Source of the DNA: Nostoc sp. FACHB-892
GTDB taxonomy: Bacteria > Cyanobacteriota > Cyanobacteriia > Cyanobacteriales > Nostocaceae
Assembly (NCBI RefSeq): GCF_014698795.1
Contig: NZ_JACJTR010000007.1
Span: 124,001-188,000, forward strand
DNA length: 64,000 nt
Direction: 5' to 3'
Of this stretch, positions 53,736-63,503 are shown one piece after another; the first letter of the stretch is position 1, and each line of letters begins with the position of its first letter. Below the pieces are notes generated by a model. The model ran no database searches and had not been told where the DNA came from. It saw only the letters and a program-made list of their open reading frames with translations. A program made the position numbers and the translations under genes.

Positions 53736-54405
53736 AGAAAATGGAGCATGGGGCATCGTCCTTTTTCCTAATATCAAAATTTATACAAAATTCCAATTGT
53801 TTCCCAATTACTAAAAAGCAGTTTTTATTTGTAATTTAGCGTAGTTGGTGGATACCTGCATTGTCTAAATCCCGTTAGATGTATATTTTTATTTCAGCAT
53901 GAATAATTGTTGTCTTTTGGAGCGATCGCTATTTAATAGAAGTGGCTTCAATAGGCAAGATAATGGCTTCACCTCAAAAAAGCCCGCTCTTTTCCTCCTT
54001 TAGTCCGTGTCAACGGGATAAATAGTACAGGCGGAAATAAGCAGATCATTGAAAATCCATAAATAGCTTATTCCATAATACTTTTGAATTTTGAATTTTG
54101 ACTTTCGCCTTGCGGTAATAGGGGGGATAACTTAGTTTAAAGTTGATTGGAAGTAAATTCCGAAATAGGCAATTGTAGAGTTGTATTTAAATTATGTAAT
54201 CTAACTTAATTCGAACAAACTACATAAATGGCAAATTGAGTATCTCAAAGAAATAGTCTTAACAAAAGTTGTAGTTGCTGCCATTAGCATGATTTATCTT
54301 TATCACCCAATTTATTTAGATAATCATGCAAAAAATAGATAGTGCATCTTTCAAACGCCATAAAGCTAACTAATAAACAGTATTTTATACATTACAGTTT
54401 TTATT
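53736..54405. other. Intergenic region with dispersed-repeat fragment
   Basis: No gene seen in 670 bp. 54082-54120 is an inverted piece of the ATTCAAAATTCAAAA repeat found inside the two upstream genes, joined to ACTTTCGCCTTGCGG. One HIP1-type GCGATCGC lies near 53922. The AT-rich 3' half presumably holds the promoter of the PAS-LuxR gene. Confidence 0.5.
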
Positions 54406-55017
54406 ATGATCGCCATAAACAAGACATTATTAAAAACATTAGCTGAACCACAAAAACTAGAAAGTATTGACTTATATGAATCGAAGCGAGCTGATTTTTT
54501 ACAAGAAGTAATTGAAGGTTTAGAAGACGGTATATTAATTTTAAACCACACTGGTGAAGTAGTTCATGCTAATGCATCTGCTCGTCGCCTTTGTTGTAAA
54601 TTTAATCAAGGCAACTTCAACCAAAATTTTGTACCATCAGCTATCTGGAACCTTTGTGAATCGTTGTTCAATAACCGAGATTTGTTTTCTGACAAACTAC
54701 TAATTTTGTCGGATGAGATTGTGCTTGATAAGTCAAATATTTTTCGGATTAGGGTGAGACTGTTAGATTTAGATGGGTTTGAAGTACCTTGTTTATTGGT
54801 GACTATAGAAAATCAATATGAATCTGTGAAAAATGTAGCACTCACTGAAGTTAAAAAATTTGACCTAACGCCCCGAGAAGCTGAAATTTGGTTTCTCTAT
54901 CGAAGCAACTACAGCTACAAAGAAATTGCCACTAAGCTTTACATCACCATAAACACTGTGAAAAAGCACATGAAAAATATTCACACCAAGCGCCAAGCAA
55001 ATATGTCTTATGATTGA
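54406..55017 (+). CDS. PAS-LuxR family transcriptional regulator
   Basis: A 203-residue regulator. An N-terminal PAS-like domain (about 30-125; EGLEDGILILNHTGEVVHANASARRL in two parts) is followed by a LuxR/GerE helix-turn-helix (about 145-200; LTPREAEIWFLYRSNYSYKEIATKLYITINTVKKHMKNI, read in parts). This layout is common in cyanobacteria for light-, redox- or stress-responsive regulators. It has no receiver domain, so it is not a classical response regulator. It follows the large hybrid kinase but 670 bp away, so a functional link is not shown. The C terminus ends shortly after the recognition helix. Confidence 0.85.
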   Translation: MIAINKTLLKTLAEPQKLESIDLYESKRADFLQEVIEGLEDGILILNHTGEVVHANASARRLCCKFNQGNFNQNFVPSAIWNLCESLFNNRDLFSDKLLILSDEIVLDKSNIFRIRVRLLDLDGFEVPCLLVTIENQYESVKNVALTEVKKFDLTPREAEIWFLYRSNYSYKEIATKLYITINTVKKHMKNIHTKRQANMSYD

Positions 55018-55046
55018 ATGGTAGTAGGGTATCGAAGAATTCAGAA

Positions 55047-55113
55047 TCAATGAGTGAGAAATTCAAAAGAGCCACTCACTCATTGAATACCACTAAAGAT
55101 GCATATTTAGTGG
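55047..55113 (+). terminator. Tandem hairpins behind the PAS-LuxR gene
   Basis: Stem 1: TCAATGAGTGAG (55047-55058) with CTCACTCATTGA (55075-55086), 12 bp perfect, 16-base loop. Stem 2: CCACTAAA (55090-55097) with TTTAGTGG (55106-55113), followed by TGGTTTT. Neither has a long U tract, so termination strength is uncertain. Confidence 0.5.
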
Positions 55114-55331
55114 TGGTTTTAAAGCCCTGGATTCAGATGTTTTCTTGTTCAAAATTCATGGTTTTATTCTTCCTTGATAAAAATTCATTTGTAAAATGTA
55201 ATAAATTATTAGTGATTAACCTAATATTCAAAAACAAGTATTTTATGAATCAATACTCGCAACGTTTTGTAAAAAATCAATACTAAACCTACTATCTCCC
55301 CCTTTTATGCAAGTGTTTTACGCCATTTTGA

Positions 55332-55814
55332 CTACGGAGATTCAGGACTTTTTTGTAGACGGAGTAAGGTATTGTAAACCTGCCGTTTTAAGATATCGTT
55401 ATTTTGTAGTTCTATAGTAATTTTGTTGAACTGCTCAAATTTCAACCCATTAACTTGGACAATTTCTTGAGCGTGCTTACAGTAATTCACTGCGATATCT
55501 TGAGCCTTCTTTGGAAGACCACTTATGCTGTTAGGATCGTTACAAACAATCTGGGGAATTTCTCCATTACCAATAAGTTTTTTAATTTCTTCAAAGGCGT
55601 TTTGGCGGGCTGGCTCCATTGCTAGCACGGCTTGAGCATAGCTGTCGATTTCAGTATTGTTAACTATTGGTGGTGGAGTTTGACCATAAGCTTTTGAACT
55701 CAATGAAAACGCATTAGAAATTACACTCACAGCTGCGATCGCACCGAAAAAGAATGATTGGGAAAGAATTCGTTTTCGGCTATATCGGGGAAATAAATCA
55801 GAAATTTTTTTCAT
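55332..55814 (-). CDS. DUF4168 domain exported protein
   Basis: A 160-residue protein with a basic N terminus and signal-type hydrophobic segment (SFFFGAIAAVSVISNAFSLSSKAYG, in two parts; cleavage likely after AYG). It is followed by a helical DUF4168 domain: IDSYAQAVLAMEPARQNAFEEI, then VCNDPNSISGLPKKAQDIAVNYC and FEQFNKITIELQNNDILKRQV. The two cysteines could form a disulfide in the periplasm. Function of the family is unknown. A single gene, convergent with the PAS-LuxR gene. Confidence 0.82.
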   Translation of the reverse strand: MKKISDLFPRYSRKRILSQSFFFGAIAAVSVISNAFSLSSKAYGQTPPPIVNNTEIDSYAQAVLAMEPARQNAFEEIKKLIGNGEIPQIVCNDPNSISGLPKKAQDIAVNYCKHAQEIVQVNGLKFEQFNKITIELQNNDILKRQVYNTLLRLQKSPESP

Positions 55815-55923
55815 ATACTATGTGACAGAGAACTACATCAGGGATATTATAAGGACTTTGAATTATTTTCGGAGTTGGAAGTTCCAGCAACTGTTCAATT
55901 CATTAAGCTTTTATATTTGATTG

Positions 55924-56913
55924 TCAACTTCCTCGGCAAACTTGGCAAAGTTCAATTACTTTAGTCTGGAGTGTTAGCATTTCTGATGCTCCTTGCTTGA
56001 GACTGACTTCTAACTCCAGTAGTAGGGGTAAACAAGAAATTAGCTGTTGTACAGAAAGAAGCTTGATTTCTTGCTGTAAAAAGTAGATCCGTTTGGGATT
56101 ACCAATATCAGCAGCAGTAGCGATCGCTTGTTGATTGCGCTCACCACTTTCTATCATAATCTTCACCCAGAGCCAGGTGCGAAATTGTCCGATCAGCGTG
56201 GCAACTATCCGTAATCCCGGCTCGGAAGCATTGTTCAGATCCGCCAAGGTTGTCAAAGCTTTAGCTGTATCTCCTGTTCTAATTGCTGCTGCTAATTGTA
56301 AACTATTTTGAGTAGTATTTCTTACTAACTTCGTAACAGTATCTGTATCTAAAGGTTTGTTACTACCTTGGGCATATAGGCGCAGTTTTTCTAACTCATT
56401 ATAAAGAAGACGTGTATCATTTCCTACAGATTCTGCCAATAAGTGGGCAGTATTGGCAGTCAGTTTCACGCCCACAGTCTGAGCTGCTTGATTAACAGAT
56501 TGCACCAGCAATTCGGTTTTCCAAGGTGGAATGAGGGAAAATTCTCGGAATTCGGTGGCAAATTGTTTTAACAATTTCGTGGATTTGAGGCGTTCATCTG
56601 GCTTATTGCGGCTGGTGAGCAATAAAAATGAGTTTTCGGGAATGACTGGTAGCGATCGCACCAGTTCCGCTAAAACATTCTCTGGACAGTGCTGGCACAG
56701 GGTAGTATTTATCAGCCATACCAAGCGCCCACCAGCCCCAAAAGTGGGTGTCATGACCTGATTTAACCCCTGGATAGCAGCATCAGCTTGATCTGGCGTA
56801 AATGAAGTGTAATTAAAACTTATCCAGTCGGGATCGAGGACGCGATCGCGCAGCATAGCGATCGCCTTTTCCATAGCAAAATCATCCTCACCCCAGTAAA
56901 CATAAATTGGCAT
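55924..56913 (-). CDS. holA: DNA polymerase III subunit delta
   Basis: A 329-residue clamp-loader subunit that opens the beta sliding clamp. Family features are PIYVYWGEDDFAMEKAIAML at the N terminus, FLLLTSRNKPDERLKSTKLL in the AAA+-like region, LAESVGNDTRLLYNELEKLRLYA in two parts, and a C-terminal collar domain (LRIVATLIGQFRTWLWVKIM). No P-loop, as expected for delta. An essential housekeeping gene with an STRR-bearing upstream region. Confidence 0.92.
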   Translation of the reverse strand: MPIYVYWGEDDFAMEKAIAMLRDRVLDPDWISFNYTSFTPDQADAAIQGLNQVMTPTFGAGGRLVWLINTTLCQHCPENVLAELVRSLPVIPENSFLLLTSRNKPDERLKSTKLLKQFATEFREFSLIPPWKTELLVQSVNQAAQTVGVKLTANTAHLLAESVGNDTRLLYNELEKLRLYAQGSNKPLDTDTVTKLVRNTTQNSLQLAAAIRTGDTAKALTTLADLNNASEPGLRIVATLIGQFRTWLWVKIMIESGERNQQAIATAADIGNPKRIYFLQQEIKLLSVQQLISCLPLLLELEVSLKQGASEMLTLQTKVIELCQVCRGS

Positions 56914-56982
56914 AGACTAACCTCGTATATTAGGGCGTTGGGCATTGGGCATGGGGCATTGGTGAAGAGTTAATATTTATAA

Positions 56983-57044
56983 CTCCTAACTCCTAACTCC
57001 CCACTCCCCACTCCCCACTCCCCACTCCCCACTCCCCACTCCCA
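56983..57044. repeat. 7-bp STRR (CTCCTAA/CTCCCCA)
   Basis: Two CTCCTAA units and six CTCCCCA units, ending CTCCCA, between holA and the DUF1868 gene. A GGGCATTGGGCATGGGGCATT array lies just before it. Confidence 0.9.
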
Positions 57045-57127
57045 AAACTAAATACTTTTGAAATCATTCTGTTAATTAAGGTAATTTTCCCTAAAATCTA
57101 TCAAGTGAGAGCATGAGGCTATGAAGA

Positions 57128-57916
57128 TTGGACGACAACTATCAAACTTATTTAAATCGGTTAGCAAGGCTGACGCTGCCAGAAGCCTACAGATCCCAAG
57201 TCCAGCATATCCAGGAATCTTCTAAATTTCAGCCGCATTCTGGGTTGAGACAAGCAGTGTCCTTTCCTGGCTATACGCTAATTACCCCGCCGGCAGAAGA
57301 AGAATCACAAAACTCTGCTTTCTATGCCAAATTACAGACTTACCAACAGGAACTTTTACAGTTGCCTGTAAGCCGTGATTTGATTGTGCCTCTAACTCCT
57401 GCGAGCTTTCATCTGACTTTAGCAGATTTAATTTGGGATAATGCTTACCTTGATGCCTGCGAAAAAAATCCCAAATTTGACGAGGAGTTACACTCTTGTT
57501 TAGCTGAAATGTTTCAGCAATATCAACAATTGATGACAAATAGGAGTCATCCGATTAAATGGCAAATGCTAGGACTGATACTGATGCCAAGAGCTATAGC
57601 CGTTTGTTTAGTACCTCAAGATGAACGCTGCTACGAGGAAATTATTAAATTTCGCCGAACAATTTATCAAAATCCCAAGTTGATTGCTTTGGGTATTGAG
57701 CAGCATTATCACTTAACAGCCCATGTTACATTAGCCTACTTTGGGGAGGTTTCATCTGACTTAGACCGCACAAGTTTCAGCACGATGCTTTCTCAGCTGA
57801 ATGAACAATGGCTGTTAAATTTGCCAGAATTTTTGATCAATCGCGTCGAATTGCGAAAGTTCGACAATATGACACGCTATTATCGTGAACCAGACTGGCC
57901 GATTTTAGATTTTTAG
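57128..57916 (+). CDS. DUF1868 protein, 2H phosphoesterase-like
   Basis: A 262-residue protein of the DUF1868 family with two H-x-T motifs, His95-Leu-Thr97 (SFHLTLADL) and His199-Val-Thr201 (TAHVTLAYFG), as in 2H phosphoesterases (LigT/2'-5' RNA ligase fold). It may therefore hydrolyse cyclic phosphodiesters or 2'-5' linkages; the substrate is unknown. The start is TTG at 57128: the in-frame codon just upstream is TGA, while the nearby ATG at 57121 is out of frame and soon stops. The resulting N terminus MDDNYQTYLNRLARLTLPEAYR looks natural in two adjoining parts. Confidence 0.78.
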   Translation: MDDNYQTYLNRLARLTLPEAYRSQVQHIQESSKFQPHSGLRQAVSFPGYTLITPPAEEESQNSAFYAKLQTYQQELLQLPVSRDLIVPLTPASFHLTLADLIWDNAYLDACEKNPKFDEELHSCLAEMFQQYQQLMTNRSHPIKWQMLGLILMPRAIAVCLVPQDERCYEEIIKFRRTIYQNPKLIALGIEQHYHLTAHVTLAYFGEVSSDLDRTSFSTMLSQLNEQWLLNLPEFLINRVELRKFDNMTRYYREPDWPILDF

Positions 57917-58450
57917 TTAATTGATTAGTTAGTAGTCAGTAGTCAGTAGTTTTTACTCGCTGACGACTGACTACTGATTATTAATTATGTCTGTGGTAAT
58001 GTATTGCAGCCGCAAGGAAGCATAAAAAGACGAACAACGACAGGAAGTTTTGATTTCAACACATATTTTAGCGAGGTTAAATATATCAAAGTATGTATAT
58101 GAGCTATCTATAGTAAAGGATATTCGCTAAAAATTAGAAGCATAAAAAAGTGGTTTCTGTACTTTTATAGTTTATAAATTTTCATCATAATAATCTTTAA
58201 GAAGAGCTTTGAATCAGTCAAATAGTACCGTCTAAAAAGTATTAAAATTTGGTTTTATACCCAAAAATAAAATTTTAAATTATAATTATTTACTCTAGCA
58301 ATATCTGCCTTATCTTATAAATTATAAATTTTTAATTTCTGTTCGCTCTATAATAACAGTTTGAACATTTTATAAAGTTAATACATTGATAATTGCTATT
58401 TAGATGGCTCCGTACTACTATTATTTTGGCTAAGAAAATTATCAATTTCA
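57917..58450. other. Intergenic region upstream of pst
   Basis: No gene. At 57938-57985 an STRR-like AGTCAGTAGTCAGTAG faces its complement (CTGACTACTGAT) and can form a hairpin that may end the DUF1868 transcript. The rest is very AT-rich. Confidence 0.5.
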
Positions 58451-58494
58451 ATTAATCTATAATTAACTTTTAATTAACCTTTGATTAACTTATT
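58451..58494 (+). promoter_or_regulatory. Pho box: four 11-bp direct repeats
   Basis: Four consecutive 11-bp units begin at 58451, 58462, 58473 and 58484: ATTAATCTATA, ATTAACTTTTA, ATTAACCTTTG, ATTAACTTATT. Cyanobacterial PhoB/SphR sites are TTAACC-like octamers with 11-bp spacing, so this is a strong candidate for phosphate control of pstS, 130 bp upstream of its start. Confidence 0.8.
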
Positions 58495-58625
58495 CACTAA
58501 CTGCCAAGGTTATATTCTTGACTATGAACAACCGGGTTATTCACTAGATTTTTAACTTGAAAAATAGTTATTTTTTGAGGTGAATTAGCGGAAATTTAAT
58601 TGTTCAATCAACTAGTAATCTTTTT

Positions 58626-59639
58626 ATGAACAAGATGAACTTTAAGCTTAACAGCCTGACAGTATTAGGTATAGTCTCATTGGTAGCCGCCTCCTTTGGT
58701 ATATCAATATCTGCGGTTCATTCCCAAAGCGTCAGCACAGTTACGGTTGATGGTTCTAGCACCGTTTTCCCAATTACGGAAGCAGCAGCAGAAGACTTCC
58801 AAAAGGCGCAAAGAGGCAAAGTTAGAGTTACAGTAGGCGTTTCTGGTACTGGCGGCGGCTTCAAAAAGTTCTGTCGTGGCGAGACAGATATCTCTGGTGC
58901 ATCTCGTCCCATCCTACAAAAAGAAATCGATGCTTGCAAAGCTGCTGGCATTCGTTATGTCGAACTACCAGTAGCTTATGATGCTTTAACAGTAGTGGTT
59001 CACCCCCAAAACTCCTGGGCAAAAAATCTCACAGTTGCCGAATTGAAGAAAATTTGGGAGCCTGGGGCACAGGGCAAGGTGAACAACTGGAATCAGGTTC
59101 GTAACGGATTCCCCAATGCACCACTGAAGTTGTTTGGCCCTGGTGCAAACTCTGGAACCTTCGACTACTTTACCGAAGCTGTTGTTGGCAAATCGAAGGC
59201 TATCCGGGGTGACTTTACTGCAAGCGAAGATGACAACGTACTTGTACAAGGTGTTAGCCGTAACAAGAACGCCCTTGGTTACTTCGGTTATGCCTATTAT
59301 GCAGAAAACAAAAATAAACTGAAGGCAGTGCCAATTAACGGTGTATTACCTTCGGAAGCAACAGTTAAAAATGGCTCTTACAATCCACTATCTCGCCCCA
59401 TTTTTATCTATGTCAGTTCTAAGTCTATTGACAAACCAGAAGTAAAGCAGTTTGTGCAATTTTACTTGCAGAATGCAGCTAAGTTTTCTCAAGAAGTAAA
59501 ATACATTGCCCTGCCAGCATCAGCATACACTACCGCTCAAAATCACTTCAATAAGAAGAGATATGGCACTATTTTTGGTGGTCAAGAATCAGTTGGGCTG
59601 AAGATTGAAGAATTATTAAGCCGTGAAGCTAAAGAATAA
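58626..59639 (+). CDS. pstS: Phosphate ABC transporter substrate-binding protein
   Basis: A 337-residue PstS-type periplasmic binding protein with a signal peptide ([18 protein letters not shown], cleavage around HSQS). Motifs are [41 protein letters not shown] (two parts) and [14 protein letters not shown], which form the phosphate-binding cleft in this family. It is the first gene of pstSCAB behind a Pho box. A hairpin between pstS and pstC probably lets pstS mRNA exceed the rest. Confidence 0.93.
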   Translation: MNKMNFKLNSLTVLGIVSLVAASFGISISAVHSQSVSTVTVDGSSTVFPITEAAAEDFQKAQRGKVRVTVGVSGTGGGFKKFCRGETDISGASRPILQKEIDACKAAGIRYVELPVAYDALTVVVHPQNSWAKNLTVAELKKIWEPGAQGKVNNWNQVRNGFPNAPLKLFGPGANSGTFDYFTEAVVGKSKAIRGDFTASEDDNVLVQGVSRNKNALGYFGYAYYAENKNKLKAVPINGVLPSEATVKNGSYNPLSRPIFIYVSSKSIDKPEVKQFVQFYLQNAAKFSQEVKYIALPASAYTTAQNHFNKKRYGTIFGGQESVGLKIEELLSREAKE

Positions 59640-59682
59640 GCCTAATTGTGAATTTTGAATTAGTTCAAAATCTGCAATTTAT

Positions 59683-59709
59683 CAAAGGGAGGTGTAGTAC
59701 CTCTCTTTG
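59683..59709 (+). terminator. Hairpin between pstS and pstC (attenuator/stabiliser)
   Basis: CAAAGGGAGGT (59683-59693) pairs with ACCTCTCTTTG (59699-59709) at 10 of 11 positions around a GTAGT loop, followed by TCTATTT. It is placed where a partial terminator or mRNA-stabilising stem would favour pstS over pstCAB. Confidence 0.6.
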
Positions 59710-59750
59710 TCTATTTAAATTCATTATCTCAGGAGCGATCGCATTTCAGC

Positions 59751-60665
59751 ATGAGTAGTGCAAAACAAACTCAAATTTCTCGAAAGCTAGCGCGTGATTT
59801 GCAAGAACGGGCTATTGAGTCTGTCTTATTTCTAGCAGCACTCTCTTCTGTGGCAACTACAATAGCCATTCTCGGTATTTTAGTTTACGAGTCTATAATA
59901 TTTTTTCAAAAAGTATCTTTATGGGAATTCCTTACAGATACACAGTGGACACCTTTATTTGACGATAAGCATTACGGAATTTTACCGTTGGTAACAGGAA
60001 CATTAGTTACTACATTAGTTGCTTTATTAGTAGCAGTACCGTTAGGTACGATTATTGCTATTTACCTAAGTGAATTTGCTTTACCCATCGTTCGGGAAAT
60101 TGTCAAGCCAGCTTTAGAACTGCTGGCGGGTATCCCTACAGTAGTTTACGGTTATTTTGCCCTCTTATTTCTCACACCCCTATTGCAGGTAATTCTGCCA
60201 GATTTACCTGGTTTTAATATGTTAAGTGCGGGGCTAGTCATCGGTATTATGATTATTCCTTATGTCAGTTCCCTGAGCGAAGATGCCATGCGTACAGTAC
60301 CCGCACATCTACGCGAGGCTTCTTATGCAATGGGGGCTACCCGCTTCCAGACAGCTTTGCGAGTTATATTACCAGCTTCTATTTCTGGCATTTCTGCCGC
60401 TTACATTTTGGGAATTTCTCGTGCGATCGGTGAAACGATGATAGTAGCTATTGCTGCGGGTGGACAACCAAACCTGACCCTTAACCCGATGGAACCAGCC
60501 GCTACAATGACAGCCTACATTGTATCGGTAAGTCTCGGTGACCTGCCTCATGGCAGCCTGGAATATCAGACTATCTTTGCAGTTGGACTCACGTTAGTGC
60601 TAATGACTTTAGTCTTCAACATCATTGGTTATTTTCTCATCAAGCGCTATCGAGAAATTTATTGA
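59751..60665 (+). CDS. pstC: Phosphate ABC transporter permease PstC
   Basis: A 304-residue inner-membrane permease with six helices. It has the WTPLFDDKHYGILPLVTGTL loop, LLAGIPTVVYGYFALLFLTP and the EAA-type loop LREASYAMGATRFQTALRVILP. Pairs with PstA to form the channel. The start ATG lies 110 bp after pstS, and the stop is one base before the pstA start. Confidence 0.93.
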   Translation: MSSAKQTQISRKLARDLQERAIESVLFLAALSSVATTIAILGILVYESIIFFQKVSLWEFLTDTQWTPLFDDKHYGILPLVTGTLVTTLVALLVAVPLGTIIAIYLSEFALPIVREIVKPALELLAGIPTVVYGYFALLFLTPLLQVILPDLPGFNMLSAGLVIGIMIIPYVSSLSEDAMRTVPAHLREASYAMGATRFQTALRVILPASISGISAAYILGISRAIGETMIVAIAAGGQPNLTLNPMEPAATMTAYIVSVSLGDLPHGSLEYQTIFAVGLTLVLMTLVFNIIGYFLIKRYREIY

Positions 60666-60666
60666 T

Positions 60667-61590
60667 ATGACAACTCTCAATATTCAAGAAGTCCGTAAGA
60701 CTATTAACCGCAATAAGCGATCGCAACATATTTTCAACCTTATAGGGCTGTTGTCAATGCTGATTGGCATTGTCACATTACTGGCACTATTATTGGATTT
60801 AATTACCGATGGTTTCCCACGTCTTTCATGGCAATTTTTGACTTCGTTTCCCAGTCGTAGGGCAGAAGAAGCGGGCATCCTCTCAGCTTGGGTGGGAACG
60901 CTTTTGGTTATGTTTGTAACATCTTTAGTAGCTATACCCATTGGTGTAGCTTCAGGGATTTACTTAGAAGAGTATGCCCGAAAAAATTGGTTGTCTGATT
61001 TAATCGAAATTAATGTGACCAATTTAGCTGGTGTTCCTTCAATTATTTACGGACTTTTAGCTTTGGGTGTATTTGTTTATGGATTAAACCTCGGTCGAAG
61101 TATTATTTCTGCCGGGTTTACCTTGGCGTTATTAGTTTTACCAGTAGTCATCGTTTCTACCCGTGAGGCTGTGCGTGCTATACCAAATAGCATACGTGAA
61201 GCTGCTTATGCGGCAGGGGCTTCTAAGTGGCAAATGATTTGGGATCATATTCTGCCTTACTCAACGGGCACAATTCTCACTGGTATTATTGTTGCCTTAG
61301 CACGAGCTATTGGTGAAACTGCACCTCTAATTACCATTGGTGCACTCACCTTTATAGCCTTCTTACCAGAACCACCAATTACTGAGCAGTTTCCCTATAT
61401 ATCCTTATCTTGGTTACTTGCTCCGTTCACAGTTATGCCCATTCAAATGTTTGATTGGGTATCTCGTCCCCAAGCTGAGTTTCAGGTGAATGCAGCAGCA
61501 GCAGGTATTGTTCTAATTGCCATTACTTTGGCCATGAACGCTGCGGCAATTTATATCCGCTATCGTTTACGCAAAAAAATCAAATGGTAG
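60667..61590 (+). CDS. pstA: Phosphate ABC transporter permease PstA
   Basis: A 307-residue permease, taken from the ATG at 60667 ([11 protein letters not shown]), one base after the pstC stop; an in-frame ATG 14 codons upstream would overlap pstC more deeply. Seen: [36 protein letters not shown] and [22 protein letters not shown]. The 3' end overlaps the pstB start by 7 bp, so translation is coupled. Confidence 0.92.
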   Translation: MTTLNIQEVRKTINRNKRSQHIFNLIGLLSMLIGIVTLLALLLDLITDGFPRLSWQFLTSFPSRRAEEAGILSAWVGTLLVMFVTSLVAIPIGVASGIYLEEYARKNWLSDLIEINVTNLAGVPSIIYGLLALGVFVYGLNLGRSIISAGFTLALLVLPVVIVSTREAVRAIPNSIREAAYAAGASKWQMIWDHILPYSTGTILTGIIVALARAIGETAPLITIGALTFIAFLPEPPITEQFPYISLSWLLAPFTVMPIQMFDWVSRPQAEFQVNAAAAGIVLIAITLAMNAAAIYIRYRLRKKIKW

Positions 61591-62378
61591 AAATTACATC
61601 ATCAACCCTAGAAAAATCAATTAAAGCTTCGGTTAATTACTTGAATTTCTACTACGGTGGAACAGTTCACGCTCTCAAAGACATTAATATGTCAGTGGGT
61701 GACAAACAAGTAACGGCGCTGATTGGCCCTTCTGGATGTGGTAAAACCACCCTGTTACGTTGTTTTAATCGAATGCACGACCTCTACCCCGGAAATAGCT
61801 ATAAAGGGGAAATCACTCTCAAACCAGATGGGATTAACCTCCTCGGTAATAAAGTTGACCCAATTGAGGTACGGATGCGGATTAGTATGGTGTTTCAAAG
61901 ACCCAATCCTTTTCCTAAGTCAATTTATGAAAATGTGGCTTATGGTCTAAAGGTAAGGGGTGAATCAAAACGTGCAGTCCTTGATGAGAAAGTAGAGAAA
62001 GCTTTGCATGATGCAGCTTTGTGGAATGAAGTAAAAGATCGCCTAAATGATTTAGCTTTTAACCTTTCCGGTGGTCAACAGCAGCGATTGTGTATCGCCC
62101 GTGCTTTAGCGACTGACCCTGAAATTGTTCTATTTGATGAGCCAACATCAGCCTTAGACCCGATAGCTACCGCCAGCATTGAAGAGTTAATTAATCAATT
62201 GAAAGAAACGGTGACGATTTTGATTGTGACTCACAATATGCAGCAGGCAGCTCGTGTTTCTGATTACACGGCGTTTATGTATTTAGGTGAATTGATAGAA
62301 TTTGATCAGACAAAAAAGATTTTTAATCACCCCTCGAAGCAACAGACGGCAGACTATGTGAATGGTCGTTTTGGATAA
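61584..62378 (+). CDS. pstB: Phosphate ABC transporter ATP-binding protein PstB
   Basis: A 264-residue ABC ATPase. [16 protein letters not shown] leads to Walker [22 protein letters not shown], the PstB-typical [19 protein letters not shown], signature [16 protein letters not shown], Walker [14 protein letters not shown] and [17 protein letters not shown]. It ends the first pst unit and overlaps pstA by 7 bp. A Rho-independent terminator lies about 150 bp downstream. Confidence 0.94.
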   Translation: MVEITSSTLEKSIKASVNYLNFYYGGTVHALKDINMSVGDKQVTALIGPSGCGKTTLLRCFNRMHDLYPGNSYKGEITLKPDGINLLGNKVDPIEVRMRISMVFQRPNPFPKSIYENVAYGLKVRGESKRAVLDEKVEKALHDAALWNEVKDRLNDLAFNLSGGQQQRLCIARALATDPEIVLFDEPTSALDPIATASIEELINQLKETVTILIVTHNMQQAARVSDYTAFMYLGELIEFDQTKKIFNHPSKQQTADYVNGRFG

Positions 62379-62526
62379 GAATATTTTCTAGAAAAGTAAA
62401 AAACTTGCTATATCTGGTTTCCCGGATGCTTGTCACTCCTTCAGGCGATGCCTACGACAGGCAAAGCCAAAGCGTTTTGCGAAAATAGAAGAAGTTAAGA
62501 ATGATAATCATTTAAAAGTTGAGAAA

Positions 62527-62562
62527 AAGCGCTTGCTATCGACAAGCGCTTTATTTTTTATT
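62527..62562 (+). terminator. Rho-independent terminator of pstSCAB
   Basis: AAGCGCTTG (62527-62535) pairs perfectly with CAAGCGCTT (62543-62551) around a 7-base loop, followed by TATTTTTTATTTTT. Confidence 0.85.
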
Positions 62563-63503
62563 TTTGTAATAAATTTAATAATGATTAGACTTTTTAGGTA
62601 TTTAGTGAGTCTGTAGCGTTAAGGATATAACATAAACTCTAGAAGCATTTTCAACCTATGTTCCCTACATTAAACTGTTACAGATACTACAATGGTAGTA
62701 AACTGGTACACTCTAGAGAGAGTTTGCTTTACCTGTATTTAACAACTAGATTTTGCCAGTTTGGAGACTTAGTTTAACCCAGACATAGCTTCCAAAAACT
62801 GGAAATAGTTATTAAGTTTTACATATTGTTATATAATTCTTTTTAAGAAAAAAGCACAAAAACTTCAATTCAATAAGTTATCTTAGCTAAATAAAAAATT
62901 TTTGAAATACTAAAATTAATATTTTAGTGACTATATCGAACGATAAAAATATCCACTTAGTTCTTTTTAAAATATTTTAAATAATCCTATAAAATTAAAC
63001 TTTAACTATAAATGACGATGTACAAATGCAATTAAAATATAGATTAAAAGCCGTGATTTATTGATTTTAGAAACTATTTTTTTAATGAGGATATACTACT
63101 AATGGAGCGAGCAAATTAAGTAGGCTTACAAAGTACAACAACTACAAAATTGAGATAAAAATTTTGCTTTTTAAAATACCCTTGATCTTTATAATATTTC
63201 TATGGGTTTGTTCAGAAAGCTTAAGGCATAAATACAGGATAAGTAAGGGTAAAAATTTTTCTACTTTCTCCCTTAATCAAAAATTATTAGTCAATGTAAG
63301 TAAAATGAGTAGAAAAAGGTTGTAAAAATGAATTTTGGGACACAACCCTATATAAAAATATAGTAACCGTTTATTTGCTGCATGGCTACTACGTAACTAT
63401 GTAATTTATATGAACATCTACTTTTCAGATTAACATAGTGAAACAGCGTTGCTGATTTGTACTGTTTTACTGAATCAAGTTTTGTTTCACACGTTTTAGG
63501 AAT
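62563..63503. other. Intergenic region before the second pstB
   Basis: About 940 bp of AT-rich DNA with no credible gene, repeat array or clear Pho box. It presumably contains the promoter of the second pstB, which is separated from pstSCAB by the terminator. Confidence 0.5.

Noticed and set aside
57121..57127. ATG at 57121 as start or as sign of a frameshift in the DUF1868 gene
   Set aside because: It is in another frame that stops after about 33 codons. The TTG at 57128 gives a natural family N terminus, so no frameshift is needed.
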